The notes under the pieces: generated by a model | Seen by the model: the letters and a program-made list of their open reading frames with translations, nothing else | What the model was told of the DNA's origin: nothing | Database searches by the model: none | IMG/VR virus record: IMGVR_UViG_3300035660_000034 | Span: 1-39,099 of that record | DNA length: 39,099 nucleotides | Origin: a virus | Direction: 5' to 3' (one strand) | Made by a program: the position numbers and the translations under genes | Part shown: in pieces, positions 20,826-29,223 of the stretch | Numbering within the stretch: the stretch's first letter is position 1 | Layout of the letters: each line of letters begins with the position of its first letter

Positions 20826-21643
20826 AGCAAGGACAGGGCGTGGTGGCATTCCTGGTTGGACCAAAAAAGCACATTCTGCCGGTGACGGCCATGCTGCTAT
20901 CTGTCAGCAAAAACTGGTTCGGACCAATCACGGTTGGGGTGGAAGACTGGTTTGATACCGCATGCCTGCGGCATTGGATAGAACTCAACCTGAACGTGGA
21001 CATCGTTTATTTGAAGGGCCTGCCTGCCGCCGATAACCTGAAAATGCAATGGTGCCAGCAGAATCTTCCGCTGGTATCGCCTTACTCCGGGACACTGTTC
21101 CTGGACTCCTATTGCGTGGCGCTGAAACCGGTGGCATGTCTATTCGATTTCGCGCGAGACTCGGATTTGGCGACAGTCCGGGAATACTGCCGCACACTGG
21201 AGCGCGCCGTCAAGCGCGACGCCTTGGGCTTATGGGAGAAGGCGCCGACGGATTACAGCCATCCGCCGACAAGAATACCGCCGGCCGACATACCGGACGC
21301 GCCGTGGCTGCGCAAGTCGCTTATGGTGATCAACGACAGCGCCAAGACGAGGCAGTTATTCAGTGAATCCGCCGATCCCTATTGGCTGGAGATGAATCTG
21401 GCCAGGCTCGGAATCAATTGGTTCGAGATGCCCGACATCGTTTGCGATCGGCGGCTGGTCATAAATCAGCATGACCAGATCGTCGAAGAGAGCGGAACGT
21501 GGAATGATAACGCAATCGTGGTCTGGAAACCTGGCTGGGGCATGCGGAGAGTGTTGGCCGCCCGGCATCCCGAGATGCTGGATATAGCCGAGAAAATGAC
21601 GTTGGACCTCCAGTTGAAGAACGTCCCGAAGCATAGGTTTTAA
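20816..21643 (+). CDS. GT-A fold glycosyltransferase-like protein (GT8-type)
   Basis: A 275-residue protein inside the tail module. The N-terminal half looks like a Rossmann-type nucleotide-sugar domain (VVAFLVGPKKHILPVTAML, FGPITVGVEDWFD). GTLFLDSYCVALKP at about 97-110 sits where the DxD metal motif of GT8 enzymes lies, but it reads DSY rather than DxD, so activity may be changed or lost. The GTG start follows AGGAGGGGG and overlaps the adaptor gene by 10 bases. It might glycosylate tail or capsid proteins. Fold likely, activity uncertain. Confidence 0.6.
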   Translation: MEIKQGQGVVAFLVGPKKHILPVTAMLLSVSKNWFGPITVGVEDWFDTACLRHWIELNLNVDIVYLKGLPAADNLKMQWCQQNLPLVSPYSGTLFLDSYCVALKPVACLFDFARDSDLATVREYCRTLERAVKRDALGLWEKAPTDYSHPPTRIPPADIPDAPWLRKSLMVINDSAKTRQLFSESADPYWLEMNLARLGINWFEMPDIVCDRRLVINQHDQIVEESGTWNDNAIVVWKPGWGMRRVLAARHPEMLDIAEKMTLDLQLKNVPKHRF

Positions 21644-21645
21644 AA

Positions 21646-22374
21646 ATGAGCGAAGAGCATGTTCCTTATGGGACGCAGTGGGGAGGACTCAACCGCAAGG
21701 TTGATCCTGTTGATATATCTCCGGAGCAGGGCCAGGACGCCGATAACTGCTTTTTCTTCGAGGATAAGGTTGGCCTTTTGGGCCCGAGGCGAGGGAAAAC
21801 AAAAGCCGGAGTGGAGGCATATACCATCCTGGGTATTTGCCCCTATCACCCGACGAATGGCGACGGTGGACAGATTGTCGCCAGTGGGGATTCAGTCTCC
21901 ACAACCATCAATGTCTACACCGGGAATTCCGCGCTCTATACCAGTACGACTCCCGGAGGCTCCGCGAGTTCGGCCAGTGGGGCGCCGGTGGAGAAAAACA
22001 AATACCACACGCTGGGCGATGTTTTGCAGCAGGGCGCATTGACGGGCGCCTGGCATGACCTGGTGACGCAACTCAAGACCAACACATGGACAAAGATTCA
22101 GTTGGTATTCACAGTGGAAAATCTCGATTCCACAGAGAGCCTGATAATGACGCTTGAAGTTAAATTCTCGGACGGCACCATTCAGGAACTCGAAGTTTTT
22201 AACGCGGATCAAAAACTCAATCTGGCTTGTTCAGAGTTACAGCTGATCGGCGAGGGGACGCCCACCGCCGCGAAAACCATTGTCAGTGTCAGAGCGAGCG
22301 CCGCGAGCGCGGACGCGGATTTTGTCGTGACGGCCGATGAGGCCAGGTTCTTGCTTGCATTCGAGGCCTGCTGA
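21646..22374 (+). CDS. Tail protein, N-terminal nozzle-like part, 242 aa
   Basis: Begins with GTQWGGLNRKVDPVDISPEQ and GQDADNCFFFEDKVGLLGPR, the pattern seen at the start of podovirus nozzle or tubular-B-like proteins. The remainder is a beta domain with a LEVFNADQKLNL segment. It overlaps the next gene by one base, and the next gene continues with nozzle-like beta-propeller sequence. The two may be separate halves of what is one protein in other phages. Confidence 0.6.
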   Translation: MSEEHVPYGTQWGGLNRKVDPVDISPEQGQDADNCFFFEDKVGLLGPRRGKTKAGVEAYTILGICPYHPTNGDGGQIVASGDSVSTTINVYTGNSALYTSTTPGGSASSASGAPVEKNKYHTLGDVLQQGALTGAWHDLVTQLKTNTWTKIQLVFTVENLDSTESLIMTLEVKFSDGTIQELEVFNADQKLNLACSELQLIGEGTPTAAKTIVSVRASAASADADFVVTADEARFLLAFEAC

Positions 22375-24359
22375 TGGCTACCAGCCTGTCCGGATTGTTT
22401 CCGAATACCCGCGTTCGCTTTCTGCGATACAACGAATGCTGGTATGCCTTCAATGGCCGGGATCCGCTTTACCGGTTCGACGGCGCCGACTGGAACTCCG
22501 CCGGCCTGACGAAGCCCACCGCGGCGACATGGGCGGTGGCGAATACCGGGGGCGGCACGGAACTCACGGCCAGCAGCACCTACCACTACTACGCCACCGC
22601 CGCGAACACAAAGATTCCAACGGCGGATGGTCGTTACGTGGAGAGTATCCCCCGCTACATCGGGAGCATCACGACTCCGGCCGGCGGGGGACGCGCGGCC
22701 ATCACCTTGCCGACAACGCACGCCGACAGCCAGACCGACAAGTTCATCATTTACCGCAACAAGGCCGGGTATCTCGACACCGACCAGACCGACGAGGAAC
22801 AGGAATTTTGGAAGGTCGGCGAGGTCGCCAAAGCCACCGGTAGTTACACCGATAGCACGGCGGATGATTCACTGTCCACGATTCAGTTGAATTTCCTGGC
22901 GGAGAAACCTCCATGTGTCAAGTACATGGCGCTCTTCGGGAACCGGTTGTTCGGATGCCGTTTTATCCCTTACACCACCGGGACGGCGACGGCCAGCGGG
23001 ACCGCGGTAACGTTCGCCGGGGGCGCCAGCATTCCAGCCGGCGTGGTGGGATGCTATTTCCGGAAGAAGGGCGAAGCGAAACGATACACGATTACGGCCC
23101 GGACCAATTCCACCAGCATTACCATTGACCAGTCATTCGTCGGGACACTCAGCGCCGGGGCCTACGAAATTTTCAGAGACACGGCGGAACTGCTGTTCTC
23201 GGAATACGACGCCATCGAGGCCTGGGGGCGCGAGGGAGAGGCATATCGCAACAAATTGATGATCGGCGGACGCGGTAGCCAGATAGAACTCACAGGTTGC
23301 TACGCCGCCCATGGCGCGCTCTACGTGTTCACATTGGAATCCGTCTACCGGTGTTACGGCAAAGGTTCGCAGAACGATTTAATCCGCTGCACACCGGACC
23401 CCATCATTCAGGGTGTGGGGTGCGTGAGCTCAGATACCGTGGTACAGGTTGACGACACTCTCTATTGGTTGAGCCTTCAAGGCCCTGTGGCTTACAATCC
23501 GAGTATGGACGCCAAGACCGCGCGTGTCGGGATGGCCTTGGGTCCGGAGTTCTTGACGGAGTTGAACTTCGCTGAAATCGAAAACTGCGTGGGCGGATAC
23601 AACCCTGAAACGCAGTGCATCAAGTGGGCGGCGCCGGCGACCGGAGAAACAGTCAACGGTAAAATCTACGTCTACCATATCCCGACTCAGACCTGGTGGC
23701 TGGAATCAGATTGGGAGCCCTTGTTCTATTTCCAGGACTTCGACTCCGACAGCAGGCAACGGCTTTATAGCGTCATGGGAAGGCATATCTTCATCGAGGA
23801 CGACGGGCATGTTGATGGTGTGCCATCCGGCACAGTCTCTGGCGTGGTGTCGGTGGTCTCGGGACTGACGGTGCAGGATTCCACGGCTTCCTTCTATGTC
23901 GGCGATTACGGACTGGAGGACAGGTTCGTTCATTTCTGGCGCGGCACGACTTTCCTTGGAACCCGCCAGATCGCCAGCAACACCGCGACCGTGCTCACGC
24001 TTACCAGCGCCGTCAGCGGCTTGGTCGCCGGCGATACCTACATCATCGGGCCGGTCAGTTGGACCTGGCGGACGAAGATGTTTGAACTACCTGACAGGAA
24101 TGCAAGGAACATGGAGATGCACTGCAAGTTCGCGTTGCAGGGCGAATCTCCGATTACCCAAATTTTCCTGCGGGATTACGTGAATGGCACCGCACAGTCC
24201 AGGTATCGGCAGGATGTCAGAACCGAAGGCAAGACGTTCCCGATTCACGCCAGCGGCCAGGAATACGAACTCGAAGTTCATGGTCATACCAGTGGGCAGC
24301 AGGTGGCTATCCGTTCCCTCACGCTTGAGACTCTGGCTCAGCGAAGGGAGAAGCCGTAA
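22374..24359 (+). CDS. Tail nozzle-like beta-rich protein, 661 aa
   Basis: Large beta-rich protein likely at the tail tip. Repeating strand motifs are visible (RFLRYNECWYAFNGRDPLYR, YMALFGNRLFGCRF, GALYVFTLESVYRCYGKG, DTLYWLSLQGPVAYNP, KIYVYHIPTQTWWLES), like blades of a propeller, as in P22 gp10 and T7 gp12 nozzles. Two Ser/Thr-rich insertions (about 205-250 and 485-565) look like small Ig-like or carbohydrate-binding domains. Overlaps both neighbours by one base. Role from family resemblance and place. Confidence 0.65.
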   Translation: MATSLSGLFPNTRVRFLRYNECWYAFNGRDPLYRFDGADWNSAGLTKPTAATWAVANTGGGTELTASSTYHYYATAANTKIPTADGRYVESIPRYIGSITTPAGGGRAAITLPTTHADSQTDKFIIYRNKAGYLDTDQTDEEQEFWKVGEVAKATGSYTDSTADDSLSTIQLNFLAEKPPCVKYMALFGNRLFGCRFIPYTTGTATASGTAVTFAGGASIPAGVVGCYFRKKGEAKRYTITARTNSTSITIDQSFVGTLSAGAYEIFRDTAELLFSEYDAIEAWGREGEAYRNKLMIGGRGSQIELTGCYAAHGALYVFTLESVYRCYGKGSQNDLIRCTPDPIIQGVGCVSSDTVVQVDDTLYWLSLQGPVAYNPSMDAKTARVGMALGPEFLTELNFAEIENCVGGYNPETQCIKWAAPATGETVNGKIYVYHIPTQTWWLESDWEPLFYFQDFDSDSRQRLYSVMGRHIFIEDDGHVDGVPSGTVSGVVSVVSGLTVQDSTASFYVGDYGLEDRFVHFWRGTTFLGTRQIASNTATVLTLTSAVSGLVAGDTYIIGPVSWTWRTKMFELPDRNARNMEMHCKFALQGESPITQIFLRDYVNGTAQSRYRQDVRTEGKTFPIHASGQEYELEVHGHTSGQQVAIRSLTLETLAQRREKP

Positions 24360-24892
24360 TGGATATTCACCGAGACCAGGAATCTCAACCGCGCGAATTG
24401 GTGGGCGCCGAAGGGCCTTTGAAGCAAAAGCCCGACGGCACGTTGTTGGTGGAACTCGCCAGGCCGGGCTATTGTGGTGGTGTGACTCCGGTGGCGGATA
24501 CCGCCTTGGCGGCCGCAATAGCTTCGATGAGCACCGCCATTGTGACGGAACTTGGAGACGATGACAGCGCCGCGAATAGGCTCAGTTCTGTTTCTCTGGT
24601 GAGTGCGGTTTCGATTACGACGGTTTTCACCATACCGGCCGGCAGCAATTACAGCGGCGGTAAGGTCATCATCACGCCGACGACCAATGCGGACTCAGAG
24701 ATTTACGTCTATCATGTGCCGGTGAGTGGAACCGCCGGGACGAGCAACGCGATTTTCTACGGGACCATCAAGGCCGGATGGGGACCGATCATCATGGAGA
24801 TTGGGCGACTTCAGGCTGGCGAGGCCGTGGCGGCGCGAGTGGCCAGCGGCGGGGCAGGCACGGTGACGCTCTACGGGAGGCTTGAGACATGA
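24359..24892 (+). CDS. Hypothetical tail protein, 177 aa
   Basis: Beta-rich protein upstream of the tail fibre gene. N-terminal residues are polar (DIHRDQESQPRELVGAEGPL), then Ala/Ser/Thr-rich, then strands VFTIPAGSNYSGGKVIITPT and EIYVYHVPVSG. No recognised domain. Overlap with the neighbouring genes by 1 and 4 bases suggests it works with the nozzle or fibre, for example as a connector. Confidence 0.65.
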   Translation: MDIHRDQESQPRELVGAEGPLKQKPDGTLLVELARPGYCGGVTPVADTALAAAIASMSTAIVTELGDDDSAANRLSSVSLVSAVSITTVFTIPAGSNYSGGKVIITPTTNADSEIYVYHVPVSGTAGTSNAIFYGTIKAGWGPIIMEIGRLQAGEAVAARVASGGAGTVTLYGRLET

Positions 24893-26361
24893 AGCCTCTT
24901 GCATGGCTGGGCAATCTCTATAGTGCGATTGCGGCCGCTGTCAGCGCGCATGTGGCGGTAAGTGATCCGCATACACAGTACCAGAAGGAGAGCGAGAAGA
25001 GCGCGGCCAGCGGATATGCCAGCCTGGACGGTAGCGGGAAGGTGCCTACGGCGGAACTTCCATCCTTGCCGGTGGCGGCACACGCCAGCACGCACAACGC
25101 TGGTGGCGGGGATGCCATGGCGATAGACGCGGCTGCGGCGACCGGGAGCCTGCGGACGTTGGGGACCGCCGCGACGGCGGCCTGCGCGGGGAACGACAGC
25201 CGCCTGAGCGATTCACGCACTCCAACGGCACACGCCAGCACTCACAACGCGGGCGGCGCTGATGCCATAGACGCCGTTGTAATCCGCAGCGTGAACGATT
25301 TCCGGCTGACACTGGAATCTGGCGTGGCGGTCAGCACCACGGATCAACTCGCGAAGACCACAATCTATCTCACTCCATGTATCGGAAAACAGATCGGGCT
25401 ATGGGACGGCGCCAACTGGAAGATACGTGAAACCGCAGAACTATCACTCGGCGTGACGACTACGCGGACAGGTACAACATCTAATGGCAGTGCAGTCATT
25501 ACTGCGCTGGCAAAGACGACCGACCTTGTAGTCGGCCAAGCCGTAACTGGAACCGGCATCGCAGCCAACAGCGTTATCGCCAGCATTGATTCGGCGTCAC
25601 AGGTAACGCTGGATAAGAACGCAACGGCGGACGGCACAGGAATCAGTTTGACATTTAAATGTCCGGCGACAAAGTGTTACGATTTATTCGTCTTGGATAT
25701 TTCGGGAACGCCAACCCTGGTATATGGCCCCGTTTGGACTAATACAACTACGCCTGCGACGCCGACAACGCAGAAAGATGGTGTAGATGTATTAAGCGGA
25801 GCCTTTAGTATTGGTGGAACGTCCTATGCGGAGGGACGGCTACGTCATGTTGGTTCTCTCATGACGACAACGACTGCGGGCCAGACAGAAAGCTCTGGTG
25901 CCAATAGATTTTTCAGCAATCGCTATAATCAAGTGCCTCTACAGATTAAAACACGTGAGCCTATAGATCAATGGACGTATGGGACCGCCACATGGCGTGA
26001 AATCAACGGTGGCACAACCTCAACTAGGTTTAATTTTATCGCATGTCGAGCAGATATATATATTCATGCTATATGGAACTTCTGGGCCTTTGGAACCAAT
26101 GCGGCTTTTGGGTCTGAGGCTCTCGGTTTGGATAGCACAACTACACCGACGAGCATTTTAGCTGGTGGGGCGGCCGGTGTGTATGCAGCAATAGGTGTAA
26201 TAGGAGAATCATCAATTCCACTTACGCAGCAAGTGGGTTCTAGGGGTGCTCATTACGTGGCATGCATGGAAAAAGCATATGTGGGAACATTTACGGGAAT
26301 TGGAGATAATGGCGATCCGACAACAATCGAAAGTGGTCTAAACGGATTTGTGATGGGATAG
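24889..26361 (+). CDS. Tail fibre / receptor-binding protein, 490 aa
   Basis: Tail fibre. The N-terminal ~125 residues contain two copies of a known fibre motif, AHASTHNAGG followed by DA, with AGNDSRLSDSRTPTAHAS between them. The middle is Thr-rich (GTTSNGSAVITALAKT). From about 25670 the sequence becomes clearly richer in A and T by eye, covering the C-terminal ~220 residues, which presumably bind the host receptor. This suggests that tip was exchanged from another source. It overlaps the gene before by four bases. Confidence 0.8.
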   Translation: MKPLAWLGNLYSAIAAAVSAHVAVSDPHTQYQKESEKSAASGYASLDGSGKVPTAELPSLPVAAHASTHNAGGGDAMAIDAAAATGSLRTLGTAATAACAGNDSRLSDSRTPTAHASTHNAGGADAIDAVVIRSVNDFRLTLESGVAVSTTDQLAKTTIYLTPCIGKQIGLWDGANWKIRETAELSLGVTTTRTGTTSNGSAVITALAKTTDLVVGQAVTGTGIAANSVIASIDSASQVTLDKNATADGTGISLTFKCPATKCYDLFVLDISGTPTLVYGPVWTNTTTPATPTTQKDGVDVLSGAFSIGGTSYAEGRLRHVGSLMTTTTAGQTESSGANRFFSNRYNQVPLQIKTREPIDQWTYGTATWREINGGTTSTRFNFIACRADIYIHAIWNFWAFGTNAAFGSEALGLDSTTTPTSILAGGAAGVYAAIGVIGESSIPLTQQVGSRGAHYVACMEKAYVGTFTGIGDNGDPTTIESGLNGFVMG

Positions 26362-26372
26362 GAGAGATGGGC

Positions 26373-26606
26373 ATGATAGATGTTGCGGGAACATTGCGCC
26401 GGCGGTTGCTGGCGGCAGGCATACAGATACAAAATGTAAGTATCGGCGCCCGGACTGACAAAAAGACTTGGACGGTTGACCCGCTGAAATCGCAAAAACT
26501 CTCGGAGAATATCATTGCGGCGTTTGATATTACCGCACCGGATGAGATGGTAAACGCAGAGATAGTCGCCCTGGAAAAACGGATTGAGGCACTGGAGCAG
26601 AAATAG
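26373..26606 (+). CDS. Small protein after the fibre gene, 77 aa
   Basis: Short protein MIDVAGTLRRRLLAAGIQIQ with a C-terminal coiled coil (NAEIVALEKRIEALEQK). It may be a fibre chaperone or a trimerising partner, as such coiled coils often follow fibre genes. AGGAG lies nine bases before this ATG; an ATG six bases earlier is in frame but too close to the ribosome binding site. Function unproven. Confidence 0.65.
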   Translation: MIDVAGTLRRRLLAAGIQIQNVSIGARTDKKTWTVDPLKSQKLSENIIAAFDITAPDEMVNAEIVALEKRIEALEQK

Positions 26607-26616
26607 GAGGTTGACC

Positions 26617-27651
26617 ATGTACGGAACGGCGCTTTACGGCGGCGGGATGCCGGAGGGGAAATACGGGGCAAGCGGAGAATCCCAGGCTGGAGGCGGGGGC
26701 GGCAGTGGTTTGGGGGGATGGAGTGGCGCACTCCAGGCCTTACTCGACAAACAGATGGCCGAGAACGAGAAGGTAGGGGCGGAGAATCGAGCGAACTGGG
26801 GAGAAGCGCTGAACTACGCCAAGGGCCAGCCGCAACGCTTCGCGGCGGACCCCCTGACTCAGGGCGCCCGGGCATTATCCCAGCGTCTCCTCAACGATCC
26901 CGAGGCCATAAACGACCGTACCCAGCAGTTCATCATCAACAGGGCCAGCAACCTCACCAATGCGGCCGCCAATGCGCAGCGTTCACGCCTGCGGGGCGAT
27001 CTCGGGGCCGCCGGTATGTTAGGCGGTTCCAGCGAACAGGCCATGCTGGACCGCATGGAACGCGAAAGAATGGCCCGTCTCATGGGCTTGACCTCAGACC
27101 TTGAGATTCAGCGCGCGAACCAGAGGAACCGCGACATCATGGCAGCGAGTGGAATGGGCGCACAACGTGCAATGGAACAGGCTGGCCAGGAGCAGGCGCT
27201 CTACAGTGAGTGGATGCGGAATTTGCCGATGTACCAGCCGACGGACATGAGCGGTTACGGCGCGCTTTATGCCGCGCAGATGGGCGGCATGGGCGGCGGT
27301 ATGGGCGGCGGTATGGGCATGGGGGGTGGCGGGGGCGGAGGAAGACGCGAACTTTCGCCGGGATTTGGGGGCGGGTTCGGGCAGGAGCAACCGGAACGGC
27401 CGGGGATCAGCGGATGGGGCTTGAATGCTGGTGCTCGATATCCGCAAACTGCGGGAGAATGGGCAGCGAGTTTGGGCATGACACCCTTGAATGCCGGTGC
27501 CGCCAGAAGTTATGCGCCTCAATCTGAATCTGATTGGCAGAACACGCTTTTTGGCGGTGGTGGAAGCAATTCGCTGTATGGACCGCAGAGTCAGAATCCA
27601 TTTGGAGGAACGCCCTTTGGCGAAGCAAGTCCGGCGGAAAATTGGTATTGA
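26617..27651 (+). CDS. Glycine-rich internal virion (ejection) protein, 344 aa
   Basis: First of three ejection-type genes. The N-terminal half is helical and Ala/Arg-rich (NEKVGAENRANWGEALNYAK, NLTNAAANAQRSRLRGDLGA, QAMLDRMERERMARLMG). The C-terminal half is very rich in Gly and Met (GGMGGGMGGGMGMGGGGGG), then Gly/Ser/Asn-rich. This composition fits podovirus internal core proteins that are ejected into the host. AGGAGG precedes the ATG. A 112-nt piece of it (26964-27075) is copied in inverted form at 1768-1880. Confidence 0.65.
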   Translation: MYGTALYGGGMPEGKYGASGESQAGGGGGSGLGGWSGALQALLDKQMAENEKVGAENRANWGEALNYAKGQPQRFAADPLTQGARALSQRLLNDPEAINDRTQQFIINRASNLTNAAANAQRSRLRGDLGAAGMLGGSSEQAMLDRMERERMARLMGLTSDLEIQRANQRNRDIMAASGMGAQRAMEQAGQEQALYSEWMRNLPMYQPTDMSGYGALYAAQMGGMGGGMGGGMGMGGGGGGGRRELSPGFGGGFGQEQPERPGISGWGLNAGARYPQTAGEWAASLGMTPLNAGAARSYAPQSESDWQNTLFGGGGSNSLYGPQSQNPFGGTPFGEASPAENWY

Positions 27652-27666
27652 GAAAAGAGGTGAACC

Positions 27667-29223
27667 ATGCCGTTCCTTGTTCCCGCAGCGCATACCAGAG
27701 TTGGCGAAGTCGCGGCGGATGTGATTTTGAGACAGCGTGCCCTTGATATTCAGGCCGCGCAGCAGGCCCAGCAGGCCGAAGAGGTCAGTCAGCGCATGGC
27801 GATAGAGTCCATGAGGATTGACCAGGCGCGGCGCGAGGGCGCCCTGCAACGTCAGTTTGAACTCGATAAGGCAAAGGCCGACTGGGCGGCGCGCGGCGCG
27901 GAGGCTAAGGCCGACTGGGCGGCGCGCGGCGCGGAGGCTGAAGCGCAACGCCAGTTCACCTCGGGTTTGGAGGGAACACGGGGAAAGCGCGAAGACGAGC
28001 GAACGGAACGGCAAAATGTAATCGCCCAAAAACAGTTCGATGCGAACTGGAAAATTCACAAACAACAATTGGACGAGACTATAAAGCACAATGAATTAAC
28101 TCGCCAACAGCAAAATCAGGACAAAGAAGACCGAAAACGGAATGAAATTTACAGTGCGGCGATGGTCGAGGCCGAAAATGTTTCCCCCGATTCTTTGCCG
28201 TTGAATATTCTACAGGCGCGTTGGCTGGATCGCGGATTGTCAGAACAGCAACTATCCTCTCTCTCCGCAGTCAATAATCAAAAGAGGGCGTTGGAATCCA
28301 AACGTCTGTCAAACGAGCTTTTAGCGGCGGCCCAATCCGGAACGTTGGGTGAGGCCGGACTGAAGAGATTGCGGCAATTAGGTCTGGCTCCAGAACTCAT
28401 AGCCAGCGCCGAGGCACAGGATACGTTGATTGCCAATAAAAGAAAAACGGAGCAGGCATTATTGGAGCAAGGACAATACTTCAAACAATTAAAGGCCACG
28501 AAAGGAAATCCGGCGGGGAGAGCCGAATTGGCGAAGGAGTTTCCTGTTATGACGGAACAGGCCAACAGAAATATGGCGCGAATGAGATTGGATTTACTGA
28601 ATAAAGCGGGGCGCCAATCCGATACCGTCGAGGGCAAGGCATTGGCGCTCCAATCGGCGTTGGATTCTCTCAATAATGAAAAATCCCAGGAAGCTATTGA
28701 AAACCAATTCATTGTTTTTGATGAACTAAAAGACTTAATTACCACCGATATAAATAATCTAACCGCCCTTGGAGAAGAACAGAAACCTTTTGCGACCATC
28801 CCTAAAGGACAACCGGGTGCCGGAGAACTTATAAATCCAGTTACTCCGCCTTTTGCAGTAAGAGAAGGGCGTCTCAATCGAGGTCTATTCCTAAATCCCA
28901 AAGGCGAGGAATTCTTCAGGCGGAGAAACATGCCGATTCCTATAGGAGGATTTTTGCCTCGGAGAGGAGGAGTCCCAGCCGGACTTATTGACATCAGATA
29001 CGGCGTTAATCCCCAGGCATTTACTCCTCAGGCGGAGGCCGCCCGACAACAAAGAAGTAATGTCCTGGCCGCTCAAATGTCGGAGAACATCAGGAATTCC
29101 GGAGCCTCTCCACAGGGAAAAATAAAGGCGGCGGATAATTTAGGATTGAAGATGGAAGATGTTTTATCGCCTGACGAAATGAATCAATACACACAGGAAT
29201 ACTGGAGGACCGCGAGACCATGA
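27667..29223 (+). CDS. Coiled-coil internal virion (ejection) protein, 518 aa
   Basis: Second ejection-type gene. Residues ~15-170 are a long charged coiled coil rich in Gln, Ala and Glu (QAAQQAQQAEEVSQRMAIES), with an 11-residue tandem repeat KADWAARGAEA. The rest is helical with Gln/Arg-rich turns. Similar to middle ejection proteins of T7/P22-type phages in size and place. GAGGTGA lies before the ATG. It overlaps the 1728-residue gene by four bases. Confidence 0.7.
   Translation: MPFLVPAAHTRVGEVAADVILRQRALDIQAAQQAQQAEEVSQRMAIESMRIDQARREGALQRQFELDKAKADWAARGAEAKADWAARGAEAEAQRQFTSGLEGTRGKREDERTERQNVIAQKQFDANWKIHKQQLDETIKHNELTRQQQNQDKEDRKRNEIYSAAMVEAENVSPDSLPLNILQARWLDRGLSEQQLSSLSAVNNQKRALESKRLSNELLAAAQSGTLGEAGLKRLRQLGLAPELIASAEAQDTLIANKRKTEQALLEQGQYFKQLKATKGNPAGRAELAKEFPVMTEQANRNMARMRLDLLNKAGRQSDTVEGKALALQSALDSLNNEKSQEAIENQFIVFDELKDLITTDINNLTALGEEQKPFATIPKGQPGAGELINPVTPPFAVREGRLNRGLFLNPKGEEFFRRRNMPIPIGGFLPRRGGVPAGLIDIRYGVNPQAFTPQAEAARQQRSNVLAAQMSENIRNSGASPQGKIKAADNLGLKMEDVLSPDEMNQYTQEYWRTARP
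27874..27939. repeat. Tandem repeat of 33 nt in the ejection gene
   Basis: Two identical 33-nt units encode KADWAARGAEA twice in a row. Recent duplication by slippage is likely, extending the coiled coil by one and a half heptads. Confidence 0.9.
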
